From NCBI GenBank assembly GCA_015055735.1, contig SVHP01000009.1, forward strand, positions 1-38,315: a stretch of DNA of 38,315 nt, written 5' to 3'. The position numbers and the translations under genes were made by a program. Source of the DNA: Clostridiales bacterium. Its GTDB lineage: Bacteria > Bacillota > Clostridia > Christensenellales > Borkfalkiaceae. The notes below the pieces were generated by a model. The model did no database searches. It was not told the origin of the DNA and was given only the letters and a program-made list of their open reading frames with translations. Numbering within the stretch: position 1 is the stretch's first letter; each line of letters begins with the position of its first letter. Of the stretch, positions 15,810-23,910 are shown piece by piece.

Positions 15810-15838
15810 ATTTTATAACAATTCTTTTTAAATGTCAA
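15810..15838 (-). promoter_or_regulatory. Promoter upstream of tRNA-Arg
   Basis: Minus-strand -35 TTGACA (15838-15833), 17-nt spacer, -10 TAAAAT (15815-15810). It lies just after alaS. The 118-nt leader to the tRNA contains two short hairpins (AAAGGCT/AGCCTTT and AAGCAAT/ATTGCTT) and no other gene that I can see. Confidence 0.68.
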
Positions 15839-15851
15839 CCGTTTTTTATAA

Positions 15852-17678
15852 TTATTGCAAGATTGCTTTAATTCTTCTTATGCCACTTGCTGAACTTTCT
15901 TCTTTCTTAATAATAAAACGGCCTAAATCGCCAGTGTTGTTTGCGTGTGGGCCACCACAAATTTGTTTATCTACGCCATCGATTGTGTAAATCGATACTA
16001 TTTGTTCGTCTGACTCTGCGTTAAAAACACCGTAAGCGCCTTGTTCAACTGCTTTTGCATAAGGTAATTCACTTCTTACAACGTCGATTTTCTTATCTAT
16101 TACGTCGTTTACGAAGTTTTCCAACTCTTTAAGTTCTTCGGCAGTCATTTTGTGATCCAAATTAAAGTCGAAACGCAATCTTTCTTCGGTAATGTTAGAA
16201 CCCTTTTGTTCAACGCCCGTACCGAACATTTTTCTCAATCCCGCAAGCATAATATGTGTTGCAGTATGGTAATTAGTAGTGGTTTCCGTTCTTTCGGTTA
16301 AGCCACCCTTTGCCGATTGTGCTTGTGCCTTTGACAATTCTTGGTGAGCCTTAAACGCTTGGTTAAAGCCTTCTACGTCAACCGTTAAGCCCTTTTCGTT
16401 TGCAAGTTCAACGGTGAGTTCTAAAGGATAACCGAAAGTATCGTAAAGTCTAAACGCTTGCTTGCCTGAAATTTCCGTTTCTTCCACGTAATTTGCGTCC
16501 TTTTCTTTCATAAACGCATTTTTTCTTTGCATACCAACGATAATCTTATCGAATTCTTTCATACCACTAGCAAGGGTTGCTTCAAACTTTTTGATTTCCT
16601 TATTTATTTCGTCAAGGATATAACCTTCCTTTTCAACTAATAGTGGATATGCTTCATCGTAAACCTTTTCGATAAAGATTTTAGCAACTTCACACATTTC
16701 GGTTGCAGGAATACCCAAATTCTTGCAGTATCTAATAGCACGGCGAAGAAGCCTTCTCAATATATAGCCTGCGCCCGTATTAGATGGAGTAATGCCGTTT
16801 ATATCGCCTATAAGCATAACTGCAGTTCTAGTATGGTCTGCGATAATTCTCATAGCCTTGGTATCTTGCTCGTCCGTACCGTAAGCTTTGTTAGACGCGC
16901 TTTCTAATCTTGCTATTGCATCGGCGAAAAGGTCGGTTTTATAACCGTCGTCTAAACCGTTTAAGAAAAGTAGCAATCTATCTAAACCAAAGCCGGTGTC
17001 AACGTTTTTGTTTTCAAGTTCAACGTATTTTCCACCTTCCAACTTTTTATATTGCATATACACGTCGTTACCGATTTCAACGTATCTACCACAGTCGCAG
17101 TTTACGTCACACTTGTCACAGCAAGGATTATCGTGGCGTGGGTAGAACCATTCGTTATCAGGGCCACAAGGCGTTCCTACCGTGCCTTCTAGTTCCCACC
17201 AGTTATTCGATTTATCGAGATAGAAAATATTTTCTTCCTTTATTCCTAATTCTTTTAGGTAAGACGCCGTTTGTTCGTCACGTGGGGCTGATTCGTTGCC
17301 TTCAAACACCGTCGAACAAATCTTATCTTTATCAAACCCGAAAACTTGGGTTAAAAGTTCAAACGACCAAGCAGTTTTTTCCTTTTTGAAGTAGTCGCCC
17401 AAACTCCAGTTTCCCATCATTTCAAAGAAGGTGAAGTGCGTTGCATCGCCCACAGAGTCGATGTCCACCGTTCTAACACAACCTTGAACGTTGCAAAGTC
17501 TAGTTCCCTTTGGGTGCTTTTTGCCAAGTAGGTATGGCATAAGTGGTTGCATACCTGCAACGTTAAACATAACGCCCGTAGTTCCATCGCCGATAAGCGA
17601 TACTGCGCCGATATTTACGTGGCCTTTGCCTTCGTAAAATTTGATCCAGTTATTTCTCAATTCTTTTGAAGTTATCAT
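15852..17678 (-). CDS. alaS: Alanine--tRNA ligase, short form lacking the C-Ala domain
   Basis: Charges tRNA-Ala with alanine. The 608-residue protein is about 270 shorter than typical bacterial AlaRS. The class II catalytic core is complete at the N-terminus (motif-2 region HFTFFEMMGNWSLGDYF), followed by the tRNA-recognition region and the editing (SAD) domain with its zinc ligands HTATH near residue 470 and CGGPH near 573. It ends soon after, so the C-terminal DHHA1/C-Ala domain is absent. The catalytic domain carries a Cys-rich insert (CCDKCDVNCDCGRYVEIGND). An AAGAAGGGAAA ribosome binding site precedes the ATG, 29 bp after cysS. The missing domain is not a frameshift effect: the gene ends at a clean stop, with a promoter just beyond. 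Confidence 0.92.
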   Translation of the reverse strand: MITSKELRNNWIKFYEGKGHVNIGAVSLIGDGTTGVMFNVAGMQPLMPYLLGKKHPKGTRLCNVQGCVRTVDIDSVGDATHFTFFEMMGNWSLGDYFKKEKTAWSFELLTQVFGFDKDKICSTVFEGNESAPRDEQTASYLKELGIKEENIFYLDKSNNWWELEGTVGTPCGPDNEWFYPRHDNPCCDKCDVNCDCGRYVEIGNDVYMQYKKLEGGKYVELENKNVDTGFGLDRLLLFLNGLDDGYKTDLFADAIARLESASNKAYGTDEQDTKAMRIIADHTRTAVMLIGDINGITPSNTGAGYILRRLLRRAIRYCKNLGIPATEMCEVAKIFIEKVYDEAYPLLVEKEGYILDEINKEIKKFEATLASGMKEFDKIIVGMQRKNAFMKEKDANYVEETEISGKQAFRLYDTFGYPLELTVELANEKGLTVDVEGFNQAFKAHQELSKAQAQSAKGGLTERTETTTNYHTATHIMLAGLRKMFGTGVEQKGSNITEERLRFDFNLDHKMTAEELKELENFVNDVIDKKIDVVRSELPYAKAVEQGAYGVFNAESDEQIVSIYTIDGVDKQICGGPHANNTGDLGRFIIKKEESSASGIRRIKAILQ

Positions 17679-17707
17679 AATATTTTCCCTTCTTTAAGTT
17701 ATTAAAG

Positions 17708-19102
17708 TTATTTTTTTGAAATGGTGTAGCCGTCCTTACTATCCTTAATCAAATAGCCGAGTTCAGCGATTTTATCACGAAGTTGGTCAGACTTAGCCCA
17801 GTCCTTATTTTTTCTTGCTTCAACCCTTTGTGTGGCTAGTTCTAGCACTTCACTAGGAATATCTTGCTTATCTTCTTTTGCCTTATAATCATTTAAGAAA
17901 GCATCGACTTCAGTAGTGAATAGCCCGATAAGTGAATAGTTTTTTATAATTTGAGCAACGTCACTAACTGCGCTAGCATCGTCCTTATTGACCTTTGCCT
18001 TAACAGTCTTAAACAAGCCGAATAGATTGCTTATTGCAAGCGCCGTATTAAAGTCGTCGTCCATCGCCTTATCGAACGAAAGGTCGATTTCCTTGTTTTC
18101 GCCATTAATATCGCCAAACTTATCCTTAACCGATTTAATAATCGTATAGAAATCGTAAAGGTGCTTTTCAGCATCTGGGAAAAGGTTATCGGTCACGTTG
18201 ATATCGCCACGGTAATTTGTTTGCAATAGCGCAAATTTAATGGTTTCAGGCGAATATTTGTCGAGCAAATCCTTCAAGAAAAGGCTGTTTCCTAGAGATT
18301 TACTCATTTTTTGACCGTTAACTTTAATCAAGCCGTTGTGAATCCAATATTTAGCAAACTGTTTGCCCGTCAAAGCTTCGGTTTGGGCAATTTCGTTTTC
18401 GTGGTGTGGGAAAATTAAGTCTCTTCCACCACCGTGAATATCTATTTGGTCACCGAAGGCGCTCTTGTTCATGGTAGAACATTCGATATGCCAACCTGGA
18501 CGACCTTCGCCCCAAGGCGATGTCCAACTTGGTTCGCCTTCTTTAGCCGATTTCCAAAGCGCAAAGTCGAGTGGGTTTTTCTTCATTTCGTCGTTATCTA
18601 CCCTAACGCCGTTCAAAGCGTCTTCTAGGTTTCTATGCGAAAGCTTGCCGTATTCAGGGAAACTTTCAACCGAGAAATACACATCCCCTTTATCGGTTGG
18701 GTAAGCGTGCCCCTTTTCGATAAGTTTACTAACGAACTCTATAATTTGGTCAATACTAGTGGTCGCTTTAAGCCATAAATTTGGGTCGTCAACCTTTAAT
18801 CTAGACATTTGCTCGTCGATATTTTTAATCATTTGTTCGGCGTAAACGTCGGCAGGAATACCCGTTTCGTTAGACTTGGCGATAATTTTATCGTCAACGT
18901 CGGTATAGTTTCTAGCATAGGTCACGTCGTAACCCTTTTTCTCTAAATATTTTCTAATGATATCGTAAATCAACGCTTGGTAAGCGTGGCCTATATGCGC
19001 CTCGCCCGAAACGGTAATTCCGCAAGCGTACATCTTTACTTTGTTGCCGTCTAACGGCACGAAATCTTGTTTTTTACCAGTTAATGTGTTATAAATTTTC
19101 AT
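17708..19102 (-). CDS. cysS: Cysteine--tRNA ligase
   Basis: Charges tRNA-Cys. 464 residues from the ATG at 19102, preferred because AAGGAAA lies 8 nt upstream and the protein then begins MKIYNTLTGKKQ, as usual for the family. Class I signatures are present: HIGH at 36-39 and KMSKS near 265-269. Zinc ligands are seen in YACG (C27), the CS of WHIECS and FPHHENE. The active-site lead-in is CGITVSGEAHIGHA, where most CysRS have CGPTVY-x-x-x-HIGHA, so this is a divergent subtype. The ATG lies inside the end of cysE (14-bp overlap), implying translational coupling. Confidence 0.95.
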   Translation of the reverse strand: MKIYNTLTGKKQDFVPLDGNKVKMYACGITVSGEAHIGHAYQALIYDIIRKYLEKKGYDVTYARNYTDVDDKIIAKSNETGIPADVYAEQMIKNIDEQMSRLKVDDPNLWLKATTSIDQIIEFVSKLIEKGHAYPTDKGDVYFSVESFPEYGKLSHRNLEDALNGVRVDNDEMKKNPLDFALWKSAKEGEPSWTSPWGEGRPGWHIECSTMNKSAFGDQIDIHGGGRDLIFPHHENEIAQTEALTGKQFAKYWIHNGLIKVNGQKMSKSLGNSLFLKDLLDKYSPETIKFALLQTNYRGDINVTDNLFPDAEKHLYDFYTIIKSVKDKFGDINGENKEIDLSFDKAMDDDFNTALAISNLFGLFKTVKAKVNKDDASAVSDVAQIIKNYSLIGLFTTEVDAFLNDYKAKEDKQDIPSEVLELATQRVEARKNKDWAKSDQLRDKIAELGYLIKDSKDGYTISKK

Positions 19103-19745
19103 GGTTATTTTCCTTATTTTCAAGTTGTTCAACTTTCTTTTCTAAATTAAACATCATTTCTCTCAAATGACAAATTTCATCGTGCAACGGATCTCGTTGT
19201 TCTTGCTTTAAGTCGCTTATTTTTTCGCCGTTAATTCTAACGACTATTCCTGGAACGCCAACTACGGTTGCGTACGGTGGCACTTCTTTTAACACCACTG
19301 CGCCTGCGCCTATCTTAGCGTATTCGCCGACGGTAAAACCACCTAAAACCCTTGCGCCTGCGCTTATCATAGCCCCACGCTTAATGGTTGGGTGACGCTT
19401 GCCCTTTTCCTTACCCGTACCACCTAAAGTCACGCCTTGGTAAATTACAACCCCTTCTTCTATCTCGGCAGTTTCGCCTATGACTACGCCTGTGCCGTGG
19501 TCGATAAACACACCACCTGCAATCTTTGCGGCAGGGTGAATTTCTATGCCCGTCAACCATTTTGCGAACTGGCTAGTCATTCTTGCGAGAAGTTTTAACT
19601 TTATTCTATACAAAAAGTTTGCCCATCTATGCCACGAAAGAGCGTGAACGCCCGAATAAGTCAATAAAATTTCAAACTTGCTACGCGCAGCAGGGTCGTT
19701 TTGTTTTGCCGCATTTATATCGGCACGCAATCTTTTGAAAAACAT
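19089..19745 (-). CDS. cysE: Serine O-acetyltransferase
   Basis: CysE makes O-acetylserine from serine and acetyl-CoA, the first committed step of cysteine synthesis. 218 residues from the ATG at 19745 (AAAGGA upstream; an earlier in-frame start lies upstream of the -10 box). The N-terminal helical part is short, as in epsilon-type clostridial and bacillar CysE. The left-handed beta-helix carries the catalytic FIDHGTGVVIGETAEI and the hexapeptide run GVTLGGTGKEKGKRHP. The C-terminal tail is charged and helical (LREMMFNLEKKVEQLENKEN). It heads the cysE-cysS-alaS operon, joining cysteine supply with cysteine charging. Confidence 0.95.
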   Translation of the reverse strand: MFFKRLRADINAAKQNDPAARSKFEILLTYSGVHALSWHRWANFLYRIKLKLLARMTSQFAKWLTGIEIHPAAKIAGGVFIDHGTGVVIGETAEIEEGVVIYQGVTLGGTGKEKGKRHPTIKRGAMISAGARVLGGFTVGEYAKIGAGAVVLKEVPPYATVVGVPGIVVRINGEKISDLKQEQRDPLHDEICHLREMMFNLEKKVEQLENKENNHENL

Positions 19746-19766
19746 TTTTTCCTTTATCCTATATAT

Positions 19767-19796
19767 ATTATATTCGCATCTAAGGCGACCGAACAA
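19767..19796 (-). promoter_or_regulatory. Promoter of cysE-cysS-alaS, partly inside a repeat element
   Basis: Minus-strand -35 TTGTTC (19796-19791), 18-nt spacer, -10 TATAAT (19772-19767). The -35 lies inside the terminal repeat of the palindromic element at 19781-19859. No T-box leader fits in the 15-20 nt before the ribosome binding site. Confidence 0.55.
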
Positions 19797-19859
19797 AAAA
19801 TAACTAATTAGATTTATCGGTTTTAGGAGAAAAATAGTTATTTATTGTATATGAGCCTT
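19781..19859. repeat. Short palindromic repeat element (MITE-like, copy 1)
   Basis: About 79 bp with imperfect terminal inverted repeats: TAAGGCGACCGAACAAAAAA at the left, and TTATTTATTGT ending in GCCTT at the right. The first 50 bases match the left end of the element at 27148-27439 in the same orientation with only about four differences, so this looks like an internally deleted copy. It separates the convergent-facing end of the DeoR gene from the cysE promoter. Confidence 0.75.
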
Positions 19860-19861
19860 TT

Positions 19862-20620
19862 TTAATAAACTTTTATGCCCTTTTCGGTAATAAAATCGAT
19901 TATATCTTGTGGGAAAGTGTCGTCAACGACCATGCAATCTATATCTTCAAGCTTAGCGAAGGTGTAAGGCGTTTTCTTGTTTACTTTAGAACTATCTAAA
20001 AGCATGATTACGTTATCAGCCTTTTCGATAACTCGCTTTTTAACGTCGCCTTCGGCTTGATTTCCACAAGTAAAGCCACCGATATCTTTGATAAAGCCGG
20101 TTGCAGTCATAACAGCCGTTTGAATATTGACCTTATCGATAAAATCTAAACAGGTATTGCCGACCGTGATAAAATTATTTCTCTTTAAGTCCCCACCCAA
20201 AAGCGAAACGGTAGGTTTTTCCTTTCTTAAAATGGTTTCGGCAATAACCATAGCGTTAGTTAAAATGTAATAATTATCGTCTGGTAAGGCACGCGCGAAA
20301 TAGGTGGTCGTCGAGCCACCGTCTATAAATATACAGCTGTTGCGTTCGATAATCTTAATAGCCTTTTCGGCAATCTCTACCTTTTCGGTAGGGTTGGCGT
20401 TGATTCGTTCGGAAATTTCGGCTTCCTTTGCACGAAGCACGCTGTCGACCGAAACTGCGCCACCTGGAATTTTTAATACGTGATTTTCTTGTTCAAGTCT
20501 TGAAAGATCTCTCCTTAAGGTCATGCTGGAAACGTTCGGGAAAGCGCACTCTAACTCGTGCAAGGTCACTTTACCGTTTTTGTCAATAAATTCTTTTAAG
20601 TTAAAAAGTCTATCTTTCAT
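19862..20620 (-). CDS. DeoR-family sugar-metabolism transcriptional regulator
   Basis: 252 residues: an N-terminal winged helix (LFNLKEFIDKNGKVTLHELE, then SSMTLRRDLSRLE near residues 31-43) and a C-terminal DeoRC sensor with the sugar-phosphate loop IFIDGGSTTTYFA near 92-104 and DSSKVNKK near 215. DeoR proteins usually repress carbohydrate genes and are released by a phosphosugar. No sugar operon adjoins it here, so the target is unknown; nagA lies 11 kb away. The AAGGAGC site and a good promoter support the start. Confidence 0.92.
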   Translation of the reverse strand: MKDRLFNLKEFIDKNGKVTLHELECAFPNVSSMTLRRDLSRLEQENHVLKIPGGAVSVDSVLRAKEAEISERINANPTEKVEIAEKAIKIIERNSCIFIDGGSTTTYFARALPDDNYYILTNAMVIAETILRKEKPTVSLLGGDLKRNNFITVGNTCLDFIDKVNIQTAVMTATGFIKDIGGFTCGNQAEGDVKKRVIEKADNVIMLLDSSKVNKKTPYTFAKLEDIDCMVVDDTFPQDIIDFITEKGIKVY

Positions 20621-20642
20621 TGTTGCTCCTTATATCTTGTAT

Positions 20643-20671
20643 ATTCTACAACAATTAGATATTTTTTGCAA
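20643..20671 (-). promoter_or_regulatory. Promoter of the DeoR-family gene
   Basis: Minus-strand -35 TTGCAA (20671-20666), 17-nt spacer, -10 TAGAAT (20648-20643). Confidence 0.62.
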
Positions 20672-20761
20672 GAATAAAAGATAAAAAATAACAATTTTTT
20701 TAAATATCTATTATAAATAAACTATTTTTTTAGAAATTTATGTAAATGTTTAACAAAATCA

Positions 20762-20790
20762 TTGATTTTATGCAAAAATAAGTCTATAAT
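20762..20790 (+). promoter_or_regulatory. Promoter of serS
   Basis: -35 TTGATT (20762-20767), 17-nt spacer, -10 TATAAT (20785-20790). The leader of about 47 nt is too short to hold a T-box. Confidence 0.7.
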
Positions 20791-20843
20791 AGGTATAGTA
20801 AATTTTAATTTGCTTTTCAATACATAAAATTTTGGAGATATAC

Positions 20844-22130
20844 ATGTTAGACTTAAAGAGAATTCAAGACAACAAAGAAAAGATTGCAGAACTTTTAGCT
20901 AGAAAGGGCTTTACAGCCGACTTTGACACTTTGCTCTCTATCGACAAAGAACGTAGAGCCGTTATCGGCGAAGTTGAAGCTTACAAAGCGCAAAAAAACA
21001 AAGTTTCGGCGCAAATCCCTGCTCTTAAAAAGGCAGGCAAGCCGGTTGACGATATCTTTGCCGAAATGCGTACTTTAGGCGATAAGATCGCTGAATGCGA
21101 CGCTAAAGCAAAACAATTAGAAGAACAAGTTTTCGATATGCTTTCTCGTATGCCGAATATTCCTGACGAAGATTTACTAGGTGGCGAAAAGGAAAACAAC
21201 AAGGTAATTAAAGTTGTTGGCGAAAAACCTGAATTTTCTTTCCCTATGCAAAACCACGTTGACCTTTGCACAAAACTCGGCATCATCGACTACGACCGTG
21301 GCACTAAACTTTCTGGTAACGGCTACTGGTTATACCGTGGGGACGGCGCAAGATTAGAATGGGCTCTTTTGAACTTCTTTATTAGCGAACACTTAAAGGA
21401 CGGATACGAATTTATTCTTCCACCACATCAATTAGGTTATAACTGTGGTTTTGGCGCAGGTCAATTCCCTAAGTTTGCCGACGAAGTTTATTGGCTCGAC
21501 TGCGATGAAGATAGAAAGAAAAATCGCTTTATGTTACCTACTGCCGAAACGGCGCTAGTTAACCTTTACGCAGGCGAAATTTTAGATGAAGATAAACTTC
21601 CTATGAAATTCTTTGCTTATACACCTTGTTATAGAAAAGAGGCAGGTTCTTACCGTGCTGAAGAAAGGGGTATGATTCGTGGCCATCAATTCAATAAGGT
21701 AGAAATGGTTCAATACGCTCACCCAGAACATTCTATGGAAGCGTTCAACGAGTTGGTTGACAAGGCTGCAAGTTTAATCGAAAAGTTGGGTCTTCACTTT
21801 AGAGTTAGTAAACTTGCCGCAGGCGACTGCTCTGCATCTATGGCAAGAACTTACGATATCGAAGTTTGGATTCCAAGTATGGGAATATACAAGGAAGTTT
21901 CTTCAGTTTCTAACGCCAACGATTACCAAGCAAGAAGAAACAACACCAAATACCGTGACAGCAAGACTGGAAAACCTGCTTTCTTACACACGCTTAACGG
22001 CTCTGGTCTAGCAACGAGTAGAGTATTCCCTGCTCTTATCGAACAATACCAAAATGCCGACGGTTCTATCACAGTTCCTGAAGTTTTAAGACCGTTCATG
22101 GGTGGTCAAGAAGTCATCAAAGCAAAATAG
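20844..22130 (+). CDS. serS: Serine--tRNA ligase
   Basis: Charges tRNA-Ser, and tRNA-Sec if present. 428 residues from the ATG at 20844, with GGAGAT 6 nt upstream; an in-frame TTG at 20832 overlaps that site and is rejected. The N-terminal coiled-coil tRNA-binding arm spans about residues 30-105. Class II motif 2 is at CYRKEAGSYRAEERGMIRGH and motif 3 at GSGLATSRVFPALIEQ. It is monocistronic, with its own promoter and terminator. Confidence 0.97.
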   Translation: MLDLKRIQDNKEKIAELLARKGFTADFDTLLSIDKERRAVIGEVEAYKAQKNKVSAQIPALKKAGKPVDDIFAEMRTLGDKIAECDAKAKQLEEQVFDMLSRMPNIPDEDLLGGEKENNKVIKVVGEKPEFSFPMQNHVDLCTKLGIIDYDRGTKLSGNGYWLYRGDGARLEWALLNFFISEHLKDGYEFILPPHQLGYNCGFGAGQFPKFADEVYWLDCDEDRKKNRFMLPTAETALVNLYAGEILDEDKLPMKFFAYTPCYRKEAGSYRAEERGMIRGHQFNKVEMVQYAHPEHSMEAFNELVDKAASLIEKLGLHFRVSKLAAGDCSASMARTYDIEVWIPSMGIYKEVSSVSNANDYQARRNNTKYRDSKTGKPAFLHTLNGSGLATSRVFPALIEQYQNADGSITVPEVLRPFMGGQEVIKAK

Positions 22131-22154
22131 TTTCAAATTAATACCTAAAATATG

Positions 22155-22190
22155 GCACACTGTGTTTTACAAAATACAGCGTGCTTTTTT
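22155..22190 (+). terminator. Terminator of serS
   Basis: A hairpin with a 14-bp imperfect stem (GCACACTGTGTTTT against AAAATACAGCGTGC) and a run of six T residues. Confidence 0.85.
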
Positions 22191-22257
22191 ATTAAGAAAT
22201 AAAAATTATTTTAGCCATATTTAGTTATCCAATCTGCTCATGTTTTTTAATTCCCTA

Positions 22258-22286
22258 TTGACAAAACAGGTCTATTATGCTACAAT
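22258..22286 (+). promoter_or_regulatory. Near-consensus promoter of the VWA lipoprotein gene
   Basis: -35 TTGACA (22258-22263), 17-nt spacer, -10 TACAAT (22281-22286). Confidence 0.78.
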
Positions 22287-22306
22287 GAAGAAAAGTGTAG
22301 CATAAT
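22274..22306 (+). promoter_or_regulatory. Operator-like perfect inverted repeat over the -10 box
   Basis: Perfect 11-bp arms ATTATGCTACA (22274-22284) and TGTAGCATAAT (22296-22306) are separated by 11 bp. The left arm covers most of the -10 box and lies upstream of the predicted start, so it should act as DNA, for example as a repressor site, rather than as an RNA hairpin. Confidence 0.65.
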
Positions 22307-22330
22307 TTGAATAAAATCAAGGAGAATGAT

Positions 22331-23821
22331 ATGAAAAATTTAGTAATAAAAAGAATAATCACGTTGTTTTTGACAGTTATTTTCATCGTTCCATTTACTG
22401 CATGTTCTGTCCCCGACATGAGCAACTCACTTTGGGCACCTAGTAATGGAGAGTTTTATACTCAAATTGGCGAAAATGATTTCGTTAAAACTGCTCAAAG
22501 CCCCAACAGTTATTTTTCCATAGACGCAAATACGGCTTCTTATCCTAACTTGCGTAGTTTAATCAACAATGACTACGATATACCTAAAGACGCCGTTAGG
22601 GTTGAAGAAATGCTAAATTATTTTAATTACGACTATCAAACACCGTCTAACCAATCGGTACTTTCTCTTACGTCATCAATGTTTGATACGCCTTATAATT
22701 CTCAAACAAAGCTTTTAACGATTGGACTTGCCTCGCAAGAAGTGGAATTTTCTAAAATTAAAAACAATTTAGTTTTCTTAATTGACGTTAGTGGATCTAT
22801 GTATTCAAACGATAAACTTCCCCTTGTTCAACAATCGTTTATGATGCTTGCAGAAAATCTTAACCCAGAAGATAGAGTCTCTATCGTGACCTACGCTGGC
22901 TATGACGAAGTGGTTCTTTCGGGTGCATACGGATATGAAAAAAGAAAAATTTTAGCGGCTATCGAAGATCTTTCAGCGGGTGGTTCTACTGCAGGAAGTA
23001 AAGGGATACACACAGCCTACGAACTAGCCGAAAAATATTTTATTGAAGGCGGAAATAATCGTGTTATTCTCGCAACTGACGGTGATTTTAACGTGGGAAC
23101 GGTTACTACCTTTGGGCTTGAAAATCTTATATCTAAAAAACGAGAATCAGGCGTTTATTTTTCAGTTTTTGGATTTGGTCGTGGCAACATAAAATCGGAC
23201 AAAATGGAAACCCTAGCACTTAAAGGCAACGGAATTTACAGTTATATCGACTCTAAAACCGAAGCAAGACGAGCGCTCGTTGAACAAATAGGTGGTAGTA
23301 TGATTACGGTAGCAAAGGACGTTAAGGCTGGCATAACTTTCAATCCTGATTACGTTGATTCTTATAGACTAATCGGCTATGAAAACAAATTACTTACCGA
23401 AGATGAGTTTAACGATTCTAATACGGATGCAGGGGAACTTGGCAGTGGACATACCGTTACCGTTGCTTACGAGTTAATATTAACCGAAAAAGAGTTTGTC
23501 GAAGAAGAAAATATTGCACAAGTTTGCATAAAATACAAGCCTACTGAAAACGTCGGTGGCGACGCCACGACGGAACAAGAACTTATATTACACGTTAAAC
23601 CGGAAGTTTATCATCAAGAAATGACAGATACCGATGCATTCGTAAGCGCAGTAATTGAGTTTGCGTTGATTTTGCGAGATTCTGAATATAAAGCAGATAG
23701 CACGCTTAACGCTATCGTTGATAGGCTTTCTAAACTCAACCTTTCTAATGACCAATTCAAAGAAGAATTTAAAAATATGGTCAATATTTATCGTGAAAAA
23801 ATTGAAAACGTTTACGAATAA
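22331..23821 (+). CDS. Secreted lipoprotein with von Willebrand factor A domain (YfbK-like)
   Basis: 496 residues from the ATG at 22331 (AAGGAGA upstream). The N-terminus is a lipoprotein signal: basic start, hydrophobic core, lipobox PFTAC with the lipidated Cys at 25. A conserved pre-VWA region (about 60-130, VRVEEMLNYFNYDYQ) is followed by the VWA domain from about 145 with the MIDAS motif DVSGSM (D152, S154, S156). The C-terminal part resembles the DUF3520-type domain of YfbK proteins. It should be anchored to the outer face of the membrane; ligand and role are unknown. It stands alone behind an operator-like repeat. Confidence 0.88.
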   Translation: MKNLVIKRIITLFLTVIFIVPFTACSVPDMSNSLWAPSNGEFYTQIGENDFVKTAQSPNSYFSIDANTASYPNLRSLINNDYDIPKDAVRVEEMLNYFNYDYQTPSNQSVLSLTSSMFDTPYNSQTKLLTIGLASQEVEFSKIKNNLVFLIDVSGSMYSNDKLPLVQQSFMMLAENLNPEDRVSIVTYAGYDEVVLSGAYGYEKRKILAAIEDLSAGGSTAGSKGIHTAYELAEKYFIEGGNNRVILATDGDFNVGTVTTFGLENLISKKRESGVYFSVFGFGRGNIKSDKMETLALKGNGIYSYIDSKTEARRALVEQIGGSMITVAKDVKAGITFNPDYVDSYRLIGYENKLLTEDEFNDSNTDAGELGSGHTVTVAYELILTEKEFVEEENIAQVCIKYKPTENVGGDATTEQELILHVKPEVYHQEMTDTDAFVSAVIEFALILRDSEYKADSTLNAIVDRLSKLNLSNDQFKEEFKNMVNIYREKIENVYE

Positions 23822-23856
23822 GCCATTAAATATCAAAACTTTTAAAGTATTTATAG

Positions 23857-23893
23857 AAAAAAGACTAACGAAAAATTTTCGTTGGTCTTTTTC
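23857..23893. terminator. Bidirectional terminator after the VWA lipoprotein
   Basis: A hairpin with a long stem (AAAAAGACTAACGAAAA against its near-complement) and T runs on both sides, between two converging genes. Confidence 0.85.
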
Positions 23894-23910
23894 TTTTAAT
23901 GTGTCTAGTA

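Noticed and set aside
20797-20843. T-box leader before serS (and before cysE)
   Set aside because: The predicted leaders are under 50 nt, with no T-box sequence or specifier stem.
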